From Kuafuiihalomonas sp050331295 (lineage in GTDB: Bacteria > Myxococcota > Kuafuiibacteriia > Kuafuiibacteriales > Kuafuiibacteriaceae): DNA of 64,000 bases. Of this stretch, positions 53,003 through 61,445 are shown one piece after another. The notes beneath the pieces are model-generated. The model saw only the letters and a list, made by a program, of their open reading frames with translations. It had not been told where the DNA came from and made no database searches. The DNA lies in contig JBHJGZ010000008.1 in NCBI GenBank assembly GCA_050331295.1, positions 62,001 through 126,000 on the forward strand, written 5' to 3'. Every line of letters begins with the position of its first letter. Within the stretch, counting starts at the first letter, position 1. The position numbers and the translations under genes are program-made.

Positions 53003-53802
53003 GATTCTTGAAACTTGAAGACGAGAACGTGGTCGTATTCGGAGTTTCGAATCGGAAATCGGTTGGGTTCGCGACGACTGAAATCTTGGTTGAAGAGGGT
53101 GCTCATGTTCACTGGGTAGTCCACTCGAAGGAGCGACAGCGAGAGTTGGAACGTTTCGTCGGCCCCGAAGGTCCTCGTGCGATTCATGTGTGCGACGTTG
53201 AACTTCCGGGGGCAGTCGATGACTTGGCGAAGGCGCTCCCGGACCAGATTCTCGGCGTCGTCCATGCGGTCGCCTTTGCCAATTATCGTGATGGCGCGAA
53301 GCCGTTCCATGAGACATCCCGCGACGACTTCGGTCAGGCGATTCAGATCTCCTGCCATAGCCTGGTAGAGATAGCGCGAGCGCTCCGAAACCGTTTCAAG
53401 TCCGGGGCCTCGGTCGTCACGGTGTCGATTTCGACGACGCGGATGGCGGCCCAAAACTATGGCTACATGGCTCCCGTCAAGGCCGCGCTCGAATCGTCGG
53501 TGGTGTTTCTCGCGAAGTCTTTCGCCGACATTGATGTACGGTTCAACGCCGTCTGTCCCTCTTTGCTCAAGACGCGCTCTGCTGCCGGCATACCGGGGTA
53601 TGCAGAGAGCTATCTGTACGCAGAGCAGCTCACCCTCCGAAAACGTGGCGTGCTGGTCAAAGAAGTTGCGGATGCCATCGCCTTTCTTCTGAGTCCGAGG
53701 TCATCGGGTATCAACGCGCAGAATGTCGTGGTGGACGCGGGGATGTCCGTGAACTTCTTTGATGCTGAGGTCATTTCGGCGGCTCTTCGAGGTTTCTCGT
53801 GA
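52999..53802 (+). CDS. FabI-like enoyl-ACP reductase
   Basis: The 267-residue SDR has the FabI-specific loop VFGVSNRKSVGFATTEIL, HAVAFANY, and Tyr154-x6-Lys161 in NYGYMAPVKAALES. PSLLKTRSAAGIPGY is the substrate-binding region of FabI. The second tyrosine of FabI (in the ..LSYLGA.. strand) is replaced by Ile in VSISTTRMAA, so activity or substrate may be altered. It would reduce the enoyl-ACP to saturated acyl-ACP, or be restricted to certain cycles. The ATG is fixed by the overlap with the dehydratase stop. Confidence 0.88.
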   Translation: MRFLKLEDENVVVFGVSNRKSVGFATTEILVEEGAHVHWVVHSKERQRELERFVGPEGPRAIHVCDVELPGAVDDLAKALPDQILGVVHAVAFANYRDGAKPFHETSRDDFGQAIQISCHSLVEIARALRNRFKSGASVVTVSISTTRMAAQNYGYMAPVKAALESSVVFLAKSFADIDVRFNAVCPSLLKTRSAAGIPGYAESYLYAEQLTLRKRGVLVKEVADAIAFLLSPRSSGINAQNVVVDAGMSVNFFDAEVISAALRGFS

Positions 53803-54302
53803 TCGTCGTGGTCATGCCCGTGCCGGTCGCAGCGCAAGCTCTGAAGGGACGGGCAAGGGTACTGGACCTACGGGAACGAGCTCGATCGGCCACCCGCATG
53901 GCCGCAGCCTTGATGGGGGCTCCCGCCCCCGAGTTCCGCTTGGATCGGCAAGGCCGTCCGTGCCCGCACCTTGGTTGGCACTGGAGCTACAGTCACAACA
54001 AGCGAGCGGTAGCGGGAGGGGTGAACCGCCGACCGGTTGGCGTCGATATCGAATCGGACCGACCTCCCACCATGGTCGGGGACACGTCGGCATGGGTCCA
54101 AGCCGAGGCGACACTCAAGTCGATGGGACTCGGGATTCGACGATTGTCGCAGGTTCGCTTTCCCTTCGGAACACGGGGCGGGGCCGTTCAGATCGGTGAT
54201 GCGCGGGTCCAAGTATCCCTATTTCGGCGGGCGCCACTGTGGGCGGCATGCACAGGCGTTGGCGTACACTGGGTGGTGGAGGAGCCGGAACATGCGTTTT
54301 GA
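53799..54302 (+). CDS. Short Sfp-type 4'-phosphopantetheinyl transferase
   Basis: The 167-residue product has PCPHLGWHWSYSHNKRAVAGG (P-loop/substrate region), VGVDIESDRP with the metal ligands Asp83 and Glu85, and WVQAEATLK (Trp99-x3-Glu103-Ala-x2-Lys107) as the family's W-x-x-KEA-x-x-K motif. Usual Sfp proteins are about 225 residues, and this one is minimal, with a short N-terminal half. It should load phosphopantetheine onto the operon's ACP. It overlaps FabI by four bases and OleA by eleven. Confidence 0.85.
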   Translation: MIVVVMPVPVAAQALKGRARVLDLRERARSATRMAAALMGAPAPEFRLDRQGRPCPHLGWHWSYSHNKRAVAGGVNRRPVGVDIESDRPPTMVGDTSAWVQAEATLKSMGLGIRRLSQVRFPFGTRGGAVQIGDARVQVSLFRRAPLWAACTGVGVHWVVEEPEHAF

Positions 54303-55311
54303 CCGAGTCGGCATCCGCTCTGTAGCTCATGTGATACCTCCACTCGAAGTCACCAGCGCGGGTCTCGAGGAAAGGCTTACACCCATCTATGAGCGGATCG
54401 GGCTGCACGCCGGTCGCCTGGAGATGATGACTGGGATTCGGGCCCGTCGCTTTTGGCCACGAGCCGTGAAGCCTTCGACCATCGCAGCAGATGCAGGTCG
54501 TCTTGCTCTGCAGAAGGCCGGCGTGTCGCCATCGGCGCTCGATCTCCTGGTGTTTTGTGGCGTGTGCCGTGACCAAGTGGAGCCGGCGACCGCGAACGCC
54601 GTCCACCATGCCCTCGAAGCTGGTTCAGAATGTATGGTCTTCGACGTGTCAAATGCGTGTCTGGGCATGCTCAACGGAATGCTTTGGGCGGCGAATCTCA
54701 TCGACAGTGGCAGGATCGGAAACGCCCTGGTAGTCGCCGGGGAGGACGGGCGGCCGTTGGTCGACCTCACGGTTCAGCGACTTCTTTCCGATCCGAACGT
54801 CACTCGAGCCAGCCTGAAGAGAGAGATTGCATCCCTGACCGTCGGTTCGGGAGCCGCCGCGGTGCTGCTGTCTGAGAACCTGGAAGGACGGATGCCGAGC
54901 CTCATGGGAGGGGTTTGGCGTTCCGCTACCGAGCATCACCGACTCTGCGTCGGAGGTCACGAGTCGGTCTTGTCCATGAATACGGACTCCGAAGCCCTCT
55001 TGGAGGCAGGCCTCGAAGTAGCTTCAACGACGTTTCGGGCGCTGCAGACTGAACTCGATTGCCCGAATTGGGACGTCGTCGTGACGCATCAGGTTGGCAA
55101 GGCGCACGAACGGCGCCTTCTCGATCTCCTGGGCTTGGATCCGGCTCAGGCCCACAGAACGTATCCGAATTTTGGCAATGTCGGTTCGGTGTCTTTGCCT
55201 CTCACGTGGTCCGACGGACTCGACAACGGTGTAATTCAAGGCCATCACCACGTCGCCCTCCTGGGTATCGGAAGTGGAATCAACTGCATGATGATGGGAA
55301 TATCGCCATGA
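54292..55311 (+). CDS. oleA: OleA-type thiolase-superfamily head-to-head acyl condensing enzyme
   Basis: The 339-residue protein has the FabH/OleA fold. Cys123 in SNACLG, His266 in THQVGK, Asn296 in NFGNVGS and, decisive for OleA over FabH, Glu97 in CRDQVEPAT. In Xanthomonas OleA the catalytic residues are Glu117, Cys143, His285 and Asn315. The Glu-Cys distance (26) and the His-Asn distance (30) are the same here. OleA joins two activated acyl chains into a beta-keto acid. An ATG with GGAGGAG upstream is chosen. It is followed by oleB, oleC and oleD. Confidence 0.9.
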   Translation: MRFDRVGIRSVAHVIPPLEVTSAGLEERLTPIYERIGLHAGRLEMMTGIRARRFWPRAVKPSTIAADAGRLALQKAGVSPSALDLLVFCGVCRDQVEPATANAVHHALEAGSECMVFDVSNACLGMLNGMLWAANLIDSGRIGNALVVAGEDGRPLVDLTVQRLLSDPNVTRASLKREIASLTVGSGAAAVLLSENLEGRMPSLMGGVWRSATEHHRLCVGGHESVLSMNTDSEALLEAGLEVASTTFRALQTELDCPNWDVVVTHQVGKAHERRLLDLLGLDPAQAHRTYPNFGNVGSVSLPLTWSDGLDNGVIQGHHHVALLGIGSGINCMMMGISP

Positions 55312-56216
55312 CTGTTGTGTCGCCCGCGACCGAGGCCGATTGGTCCACGCGATTCTTGCCGTTCCGACGGGGCTGGTTCGAGACCGAGCACGGACGACTC
55401 CATTACGTCGACCACGGTCCCACAGACGCGCCGGCGCTGGTATGCCTCCACGGCAACCCGACTTGGTCTTTCTACTATCGACACCTCATTCGAGCCCTAT
55501 CCAATCGCTACCGGGTCATCGCTTTGGACCATTTGGGCTGTGGATTGTCCGACAAGCCAGACAGCTTCTCGTACCGGCTCACCGATCATGTTCATAATTT
55601 CGGGCGTCTGGTTCAAGAGCTGGGACTCTCGAGGTATGTGCTGGCCGTCCATGATTGGGGCGGCGCCATCGGCTTCGGTCGAGCAGTAGAATTCCCGGAT
55701 GAGTTGGCCGGGATCTGCGTGTTCAATACCGCTGCATTTCGGTCCAAACGAATACCGATGTCCATCGCACTCTGCCGGCTGCCCGTCGTCGGGTCCTTGG
55801 GGATCCAGGGTATGAACGGCTTCTTGCGGGTGGCTCTGCTTCGTTGCGTATCAAAGCCCTCCCGGCTGACTTCCGAGGTGGTGGCAGGCTACCTTGCGCC
55901 GTACGACTCCTGGGGCGCGCGCAAGGCTCATCTTCGATTCGTCCAGGACATCCCCCTTTCGCCCAGGCATCCGAGTTATTCGACGCTCCAGGGGATTGAA
56001 GAAGGCTTGTCGGAACTCCGGGACCACCCCATGGTCATCATGTGGGGTGGACGAGACTTCTGTTTCGACGATTCGTTTTATGAAGAGTGGCGGAAGCGTT
56101 TTCCGTCCGCCCATGCTCACCATCTCGATGACTGTGGCCACTTCGTCCTGGAGGACGGGCACGAATTCATCGTCCCACGCTTGGAGCGGTTTCTCGATCA
56201 GGAGGCGAACTGGTGA
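55308..56216 (+). CDS. oleB: OleB-type alpha/beta-hydrolase (beta-lactone decarboxylase)
   Basis: The 302-residue protein is like haloalkane dehalogenases: CLHGNPTWSFYYR, HLGCGLSDKP, nucleophile Asp116 in VHDWGGAIG, and His278 in DDCGHFV. OleB uses the Asp to open the beta-lactone and release CO2 plus the cis-alkene. The nucleophile is Asp, not Ser, which separates OleB from ordinary esterases. The start overlaps the OleA stop by four bases, and the next gene overlaps its stop by four. Confidence 0.9.
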   Translation: MTVVSPATEADWSTRFLPFRRGWFETEHGRLHYVDHGPTDAPALVCLHGNPTWSFYYRHLIRALSNRYRVIALDHLGCGLSDKPDSFSYRLTDHVHNFGRLVQELGLSRYVLAVHDWGGAIGFGRAVEFPDELAGICVFNTAAFRSKRIPMSIALCRLPVVGSLGIQGMNGFLRVALLRCVSKPSRLTSEVVAGYLAPYDSWGARKAHLRFVQDIPLSPRHPSYSTLQGIEEGLSELRDHPMVIMWGGRDFCFDDSFYEEWRKRFPSAHAHHLDDCGHFVLEDGHEFIVPRLERFLDQEANW

Positions 56217-57853
56217 ACGACATCTTGGCCAACGACTTCAACATCGCGGATCGCCTGACCGAGGTGGCAGCCGACCGAGGTTCTGCATGGGCTCTTGCCG
56301 ATGCGTCGCATCCGGACGGCCGTCGATTGAGTTTCCAAGAGCTCGAAGAAGAAGTCGACAAAGTGGCGCTCGGATTCATCGCATCGGGATTCGAGCCCGG
56401 CGACCGCGTCCTGATGTTCTTGAAACCTTCCTTCGACTTCTTCGTCGCGCTTTGGGCAGCGTTTCGGATCGGCGCGGTCCCGGTGTTCATCGATCCCTCG
56501 ATGGGAACACAACCGGTCTTGAGAGCGGTTCGCGAGTCAGCTCCTCGACGGGTGGTCGCAAACGAACTGGTCGCATGGCTAGCCAGGCTCTATCCAAGAG
56601 CCTTCTCGAGTGTCGAGACTTGGATTCGGCCTCGGACGTTCGGATTGTTGGGGACATCCTTCGATGGAATCCGGCGCCGCGCTCGTGATCTCGGTGAGGA
56701 TCCCCGAGATCCTTCCGGACCGGATGCGCTGGCGGCGATTCTCTTCACGTCGGGAGCGACCGGATTTCCCAAGGGGGTCAAGTACACGCACCGTGTCTTC
56801 GATGCTCAACGTCTGGCGTTGGGGTCTTCTTTGGGCATTCGTGCCGGTGAAGTCGACTACTCCGCCTTTCCTTTGTTCTCGATGTTCTCGCTGACGCTGG
56901 GCGCCTCGGTTGTCGTTCCCAACATGGATACGACGCGACCCGGTGCCGTCGATCCCGCGCCGGTTCTCGAGGCGTTCGAGTTCTTCGGTGTGACGTTCGC
57001 CTTCGGGTCACCCGCTTTTTGGCGTCGTCTCGTCATGTCGGAGAGGAAGAGCGGATTTCGGGGCCTCGAACGTCTCCTCATGGCGGGTGCTCCAGCCCCC
57101 CCAGACCTTCTGCGGAGGTTGGTCCATCTCCTTTCTCCGCACGCCGACGTCTTCACTCCGTATGGTGCCACCGAATCTTTGCCGGTTTGCATGGCGTCTG
57201 GACGTGAAAATCTCTCGGGGCCTTTGGCGCAGACTTCGGAAGGAGCTGGAACCTGGCTGGGTCGACCGCTGCCCCAAGTCGAGTTACGAATCATTTCGAT
57301 CTCGGACGAGCCCCTCGAGAGTTGGAACCAAGTGCAGACCGTCGAACCCGGTACGGTAGGAGAGATTGTCGTGCACAGCCCGATGACGACCGAGGGTTAC
57401 TTCATGCGACCGGTGGCCGATGCATCATCGAAGATTCGAGACGATGATGGCAGGCTTTGGCACCGCATGGGGGATTTGGGCTACCTGGATGAACACGGGG
57501 CGGTTTGGTACTGCGGCCGGAAGGCGCATCGGGTGGAGACACCTCGAGGCACTTTGTATCCCGTCCAGGTCGAAGCCCTCGTGAACCAGCATCCTCGGGT
57601 TTCGAGGTCGGCTTTGGTTGGAATCGGTGCTCGAGGGGTCGAGCGGCCGGTGATCATCGCAGAGTGTCGCTCGGGAGAGCGTCCTCGTAACGTTTCAGAC
57701 CGGCGCCGGCTCGCCTCAGAGATCAGAGCATGCTCGGGCCTTCCGGATGTTGAGCGAGTTTTGTTTCGGGCCGCCCTTCCGGTAGACGCGCGGCACAACG
57801 CCAAGATCCGGCGAGATGCCCTCAAGGAATGGGCCGAACGCAGGATTCGTTGA
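56213..57853 (+). CDS. oleC: OleC-type AMP-forming ligase (beta-lactone synthetase)
   Basis: The 546-residue ANL-superfamily enzyme has FTSGATGFPKG (ATP loop, ~178-188), TPYGATES, a GRKAHRVET hinge region (Gly-Arg-x-x-x), and a C-terminal HNAKIRRD with the catalytic Lys. OleC does not make a CoA thioester. It activates the beta-hydroxy acid with ATP and closes a beta-lactone. The context between oleB and oleD makes this call firm. The GTG start is set by the overlap with oleB. Confidence 0.9.
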   Translation: MNDILANDFNIADRLTEVAADRGSAWALADASHPDGRRLSFQELEEEVDKVALGFIASGFEPGDRVLMFLKPSFDFFVALWAAFRIGAVPVFIDPSMGTQPVLRAVRESAPRRVVANELVAWLARLYPRAFSSVETWIRPRTFGLLGTSFDGIRRRARDLGEDPRDPSGPDALAAILFTSGATGFPKGVKYTHRVFDAQRLALGSSLGIRAGEVDYSAFPLFSMFSLTLGASVVVPNMDTTRPGAVDPAPVLEAFEFFGVTFAFGSPAFWRRLVMSERKSGFRGLERLLMAGAPAPPDLLRRLVHLLSPHADVFTPYGATESLPVCMASGRENLSGPLAQTSEGAGTWLGRPLPQVELRIISISDEPLESWNQVQTVEPGTVGEIVVHSPMTTEGYFMRPVADASSKIRDDDGRLWHRMGDLGYLDEHGAVWYCGRKAHRVETPRGTLYPVQVEALVNQHPRVSRSALVGIGARGVERPVIIAECRSGERPRNVSDRRRLASEIRACSGLPDVERVLFRAALPVDARHNAKIRRDALKEWAERRIR

Positions 57854-57855
57854 CC

Positions 57856-58857
57856 ATGACGTTTGCCGTGCTCGGAGGCGGGGGGTTCCTGGGCTCCAAC
57901 ATCGTCAGAAGACTGCGAGAAATCGGGCATGACGTGACCGTGCTGGGCAGGAGCCGATATCCGGACGTCGAGGCGATGGGTGCTCGTTGCGTACGGGGCG
58001 ACATCCGTCATGACGGCGCACTCGATGATGTACTGCGCGGGGTAAAAGGCGTCTTTCATGTTGCTGGACGCGTGGGCTTTTGGGGTCCCCACCGGGAGTA
58101 TCAATCCATCAATGTGGACGGAACCCAAGCCGTCGTCGATGCTTGCTTGCGACAGGGTGTGGAGCGTTTGGTGTTCACCAGCTCCCCTTCAGTCGTCATC
58201 GGGGCGGAGGGGGCGCCGGCGGGTGCCGACGAGAGTGCGCCCTATCCGGAACGCTACCTTTCGTCATACGGGCCGACCAAGGCCGAAGCCGAGCGTCGCG
58301 TCATGAACGCCCATCGCCCTGGACGGTTGCATACCGTCTCGTTGAGGCCCCATTTTATCTTTGGTCCAGGGGACCCCCAGATTGCGCCCCGGCTGGTCGA
58401 TCGCAGTCGTCAGGGGAGACTGATTCAGGTCGGGGATGGAACAAATCGGGTCGACGTCACCTATATCGACAATTGTGTGGATGCCCACATGCTCGGAATG
58501 AACGCGCTCGCTTCGGACGCGCCATCGTGTGGCGGTCGAACCTACTTCCTGGGACAAGCCGAGCCCGTTCTCCTGTGGGATTTCGTCGGGCGAATCCTGG
58601 ATGGTTTCGGTGCACCACCCGTGAAAAAGAAGCTCTCCTTTCGGACCGCTTATGCCCTGGGAAGCGCGGTGGAAACTGGTTATCGCGTGGTCCGGAGTCG
58701 ACAGGAGCCGCCCTTGACTCGGATGGCGGTCGTGATGCTGGGAACCGACCATTGGTTCGACCACACCGCGGCCCAGCGCGACCTGCACTGGCGCCCGCAG
58801 GTGGGCCTGGAAGAAGCGTTGGACCGCACCTTCGCGGCGTCGTCGGCTGGGACGTGA
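57856..58857 (+). CDS. oleD: OleD-type NADPH-dependent beta-keto acid reductase
   Basis: The 333-residue extended SDR has GGGGFLGSN (7-15), serines 110/112 in FTSSPSVV, and Tyr138-x3-Lys142 in SYGPTKAE. OleD reduces the unstable 2-alkyl-3-keto acid from OleA to the 3-hydroxy acid used by OleC. The family resemblance to 3-beta-HSD/steroid dehydrogenases is expected. The ATG comes two bases after the oleC stop. The next gene starts inside its stop. Confidence 0.9.
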   Translation: MTFAVLGGGGFLGSNIVRRLREIGHDVTVLGRSRYPDVEAMGARCVRGDIRHDGALDDVLRGVKGVFHVAGRVGFWGPHREYQSINVDGTQAVVDACLRQGVERLVFTSSPSVVIGAEGAPAGADESAPYPERYLSSYGPTKAEAERRVMNAHRPGRLHTVSLRPHFIFGPGDPQIAPRLVDRSRQGRLIQVGDGTNRVDVTYIDNCVDAHMLGMNALASDAPSCGGRTYFLGQAEPVLLWDFVGRILDGFGAPPVKKKLSFRTAYALGSAVETGYRVVRSRQEPPLTRMAVVMLGTDHWFDHTAAQRDLHWRPQVGLEEALDRTFAASSAGT

Positions 58858-59606
58858 AGCGCGGCCCGGGAAGCCTTTACCGCCGAGGTGAGACGATTCG
58901 CTTCGCGTTGAGCCGGGACCGCGACGCCATCAAAGCCTTCTTGTTGGATGGCGAGATCGACCTGAGAACCCGCATCGGTCTGTTGGCTCGAGTGCTCCAC
59001 GCCACAAACCACCTACGGGGCTATCACAGTAACGCCGAGATGATTCGCGTGGGTCGTGCGATTCTGCAGCGTCCGGGGGCAGTCGTGGTGGAGGCCGGTT
59101 GCGGCTACGGAGGAAGCACCGCCAAACTGAGTTCATTCGTTGGAGCTGCAGGTGGAGTCCTTCACGTCTTCGACAGCTTCCGCGGCATGCCGGCCAACGC
59201 GGAGACAGACCATCATATGGATGGCCGGCCCGTGCGCTTCTTTCCGGGAGCTTTCCGCGGTCGTCTTTCCGCGGTTCGGCGTGCGGTGGAACACTTTGGA
59301 AACATCCAAGTGTGTCGCTTCCACAAAGGATGGTTTTCGGAAACCTTGTCGACGTTTCAACAACCGGTTGATGTCGTGTTGTTGGATGTCGACCTGGTGA
59401 GCTCGACGCGAACATGCATTCGCTATCTTTATCCATTGATGAAACGCACAGGAGTGATGTTCAGCCAGGACGGTCACCTTCGGGGTGTAGCTGAGCTTTT
59501 GAAGAGCCGCGTGTTCTGGAGCAACGAAGTGGGGTGTGGGCCTCCCACCATCGATGGACTTGGCATACACAAACTCATCTCCTGGCGGCGCCAAAACGAG
59601 GAGTGA
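58854..59606 (+). CDS. TylF/MycF-like SAM methyltransferase
   Basis: The 250-residue protein has the SAM loop VVEAGCGYGGS (~77-87), HVFDSFRGMP (the TylF-type D-S-F-x-G-P-like segment), and LLDVDLVSSTRTCIRYLYP, then VMFSQDGH. TylF/MycF enzymes methylate sugar or other hydroxyls and bind Mg2+ via Asp residues. No glycosyltransferase is in the operon, so a lipid hydroxyl or an intermediate of the Ole steps is a possible target. A GTG overlaps the oleD stop. It is the last gene before the terminator. Confidence 0.85.
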   Translation: MKRGPGSLYRRGETIRFALSRDRDAIKAFLLDGEIDLRTRIGLLARVLHATNHLRGYHSNAEMIRVGRAILQRPGAVVVEAGCGYGGSTAKLSSFVGAAGGVLHVFDSFRGMPANAETDHHMDGRPVRFFPGAFRGRLSAVRRAVEHFGNIQVCRFHKGWFSETLSTFQQPVDVVLLDVDLVSSTRTCIRYLYPLMKRTGVMFSQDGHLRGVAELLKSRVFWSNEVGCGPPTIDGLGIHKLISWRRQNEE

Positions 59607-59610
59607 GCCC

Positions 59611-59644
59611 CTGAATCTGGGGTCTATTCCCCTCAGCTTTTTTT
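59611..59644 (+). terminator. Intrinsic terminator of the FAS/Ole operon
   Basis: Five bases after the methyltransferase stop lies CTGA-atct-GGGG-tctatt-CCCC-t-CAG, a hairpin with a bulge, followed by C and seven T's. The GC-rich stem and T-run on the coding strand fit a Rho-independent terminator, and mark the right end of the operon. Confidence 0.8.
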
Positions 59645-59687
59645 ACAGGCCAAGTCGTTTTGATACGTGCTCACGATGGCCTGAATT

Positions 59688-61445
59688 GTGTTAAGCCGTC
59701 GGCTCATGCTCCGAGCGGGCCTATTCACAGCGACATTCTTCGGATGTCTCGTAGGGTGCGATGCGTTCATCGAGCCACCCGAGAGCAACTCCGGAGACTC
59801 GACCGGAACTGCAGATCCAAATCCCATCGGGTCTTCTGACGAGCCGTCACCGCTACCGTCGGTACAGGAGCCGCCCTTGGATGAGCCTCCACCACCGGAC
59901 GTGTGCGCGGGCGAGGCGCCGGACCCCGGTCCGCCGACGGTGGCACGTCGGCTCACGCTCAACGAAATGCAGCGGACCATCTCGACGACCCTTGGTGTGG
60001 ATGTAGCCAATGCCATTTCACAACTTCCGCCGGATCCACGAGCGGACGGATTCACGAACAACGCGAGTACCCTCGTGGTCACCGCCGCGATGGCCGAGAG
60101 CTTCCTGGAGATAGCGGAGCAGGCGGCGAATTCTATCCCCGACTTTGGGAACTTTGTCCGTAGCCGTTCCCTCTGCCAGACTTTTGAAGCTCGCTGTCGC
60201 GAGAGTTTCGTGGAGGACCTCGGCCTGGAACTCTTTCGTCGTCCACTCAGCCCGGAGCAAGTGGCCCGTTACGCAGACCTGTTTACCGTCGTCCAGGAAG
60301 AGGGAGACGATTTCGACACGGGTGCTCGACTCGTAGTGGAGGCCATGTTGCAGGCTCCTCAGTTTCTGTATCGAGTCGAGCAATCGATAGCCGGCACGAG
60401 CCCCTCCGCGGTGGACGGTCACGAGATCGCAAGTCGACTGTCGTTCATGGTGATGGGCGGTCCGCCCGATGCAGCCCTTCTCGAGCTGGCTGAACAGGGC
60501 GCGCTGTCGGATCCGTCGGTTAGAGCGGCAGAGGTCGACCGACTTCTACAGCGGCCCGAGGCGCGAGAGCACGCTCGACAATTCTTCACGGACTGGTTCG
60601 GTCTCGAGGCGCTCCGCGACATCCGTCTCTCCGAAGACCTCTATCCCTTGTGGTCGGAGTCCTTGATGGCCGACATGATTGAATCGTCTCTTCGGCTCAT
60701 CGATGACGTGATCTGGGAGTCGGACCTTCCGTTGATTCAGTTGTACACCATAGAAAGGACCTACCTGAACGAACGCCTCGCCGAGGTGTACGAGCTCGAC
60801 GTCTCGGGGAGTGGTTTCCAGGCCGTGGACGTATCTGCGACGCCGGAACGCGCGGGGCTCTTGACCCAACCGTCCCTTCTCGCGGCGCATGCGTTCGGCG
60901 ACGACCCTTCCATCGTACACCGCGCTCTTTTCATTCTCCACGATGTATTGTGCGACTCGATTCCTCCTCCGCCTGACAGTGTGGACGCGGTTCCTCCAGA
61001 GACCGCGGCCGGGGCATCTCAGCGGAACGCCTCCGAGGATCGGCTCGCGAGCGGTAACTGCGCGGGCTGTCATTCGATCATCGATCCCTTGGGTTATGCG
61101 TTCGAGCGTTTCGATTCTCTCGGTGCCCGCAGAGGCGTCGACCAGCACGGCAATACCGTCCGCGACGATGGAGTTTTTCGGGGGACGGATTCGACTCAAG
61201 TGCCATTCAATTCAGTGGCAGAGTTCATCGACATCATTTCAGCGAGCCCACGTACGCAGCGCTGCATGGTGCAACAAAGCCTTCAGTTCGCAGTTGGCCG
61301 CCGTCTGGTCGAGGCCGATGGTTGCACATTGAGTGAGGTCATGGCGGACTTCGAGAGTCGGGGCGGACGCTATCGCGACCTTCTGACCGCCTACGCGGAG
61401 CACCCCAGTTTCGTGCTTCGTCGAGCCGAGGACAATGAGTCATGA
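59688..61445 (+). CDS. DUF1592/1588-type protein with c-type heme motif
   Basis: The 585-residue lipoprotein has a signal (RRLMLRAGL...FFGCLVGC, lipobox LVGC; ATG at 59706 is an alternative). A ~60-residue Pro/Ser-rich linker leads to ARRLTLNEMQRTI (DUF1587-like), FFTDWFGLEALRDI (DUF1592), LLTQPSLLAAHAF (DUF1588, residue ~395), and CAGCHSIIDPLGYAFERFD (CxxCH heme-binding motif, ~residue 459). These multidomain proteins, common in Planctomycetes and Myxococcota, are thought to be periplasmic or surface electron-transfer proteins, but the function is unproven. The gene pairs with the DUF1552 gene by a four-base overlap. Confidence 0.88.
   Translation: MLSRRLMLRAGLFTATFFGCLVGCDAFIEPPESNSGDSTGTADPNPIGSSDEPSPLPSVQEPPLDEPPPPDVCAGEAPDPGPPTVARRLTLNEMQRTISTTLGVDVANAISQLPPDPRADGFTNNASTLVVTAAMAESFLEIAEQAANSIPDFGNFVRSRSLCQTFEARCRESFVEDLGLELFRRPLSPEQVARYADLFTVVQEEGDDFDTGARLVVEAMLQAPQFLYRVEQSIAGTSPSAVDGHEIASRLSFMVMGGPPDAALLELAEQGALSDPSVRAAEVDRLLQRPEAREHARQFFTDWFGLEALRDIRLSEDLYPLWSESLMADMIESSLRLIDDVIWESDLPLIQLYTIERTYLNERLAEVYELDVSGSGFQAVDVSATPERAGLLTQPSLLAAHAFGDDPSIVHRALFILHDVLCDSIPPPPDSVDAVPPETAAGASQRNASEDRLASGNCAGCHSIIDPLGYAFERFDSLGARRGVDQHGNTVRDDGVFRGTDSTQVPFNSVAEFIDIISASPRTQRCMVQQSLQFAVGRRLVEADGCTLSEVMADFESRGGRYRDLLTAYAEHPSFVLRRAEDNES

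Noticed and set aside
54292..55311. Calling the condensing enzyme FabH
   Set aside because: The Glu97 and spacing match OleA, and oleB-oleC-oleD follow directly.
58080..58853. Extended start of the terminal methyltransferase
   Set aside because: The extension overlaps all of oleD in another frame. GTG at 58854 gives a normal TylF-size protein.
47375..59606. Calling the cluster a ladderane or carotenoid cluster
   Set aside because: No radical-SAM genes, phytoene synthase or cyclases are present. Desaturase-like genes alone do not justify it.
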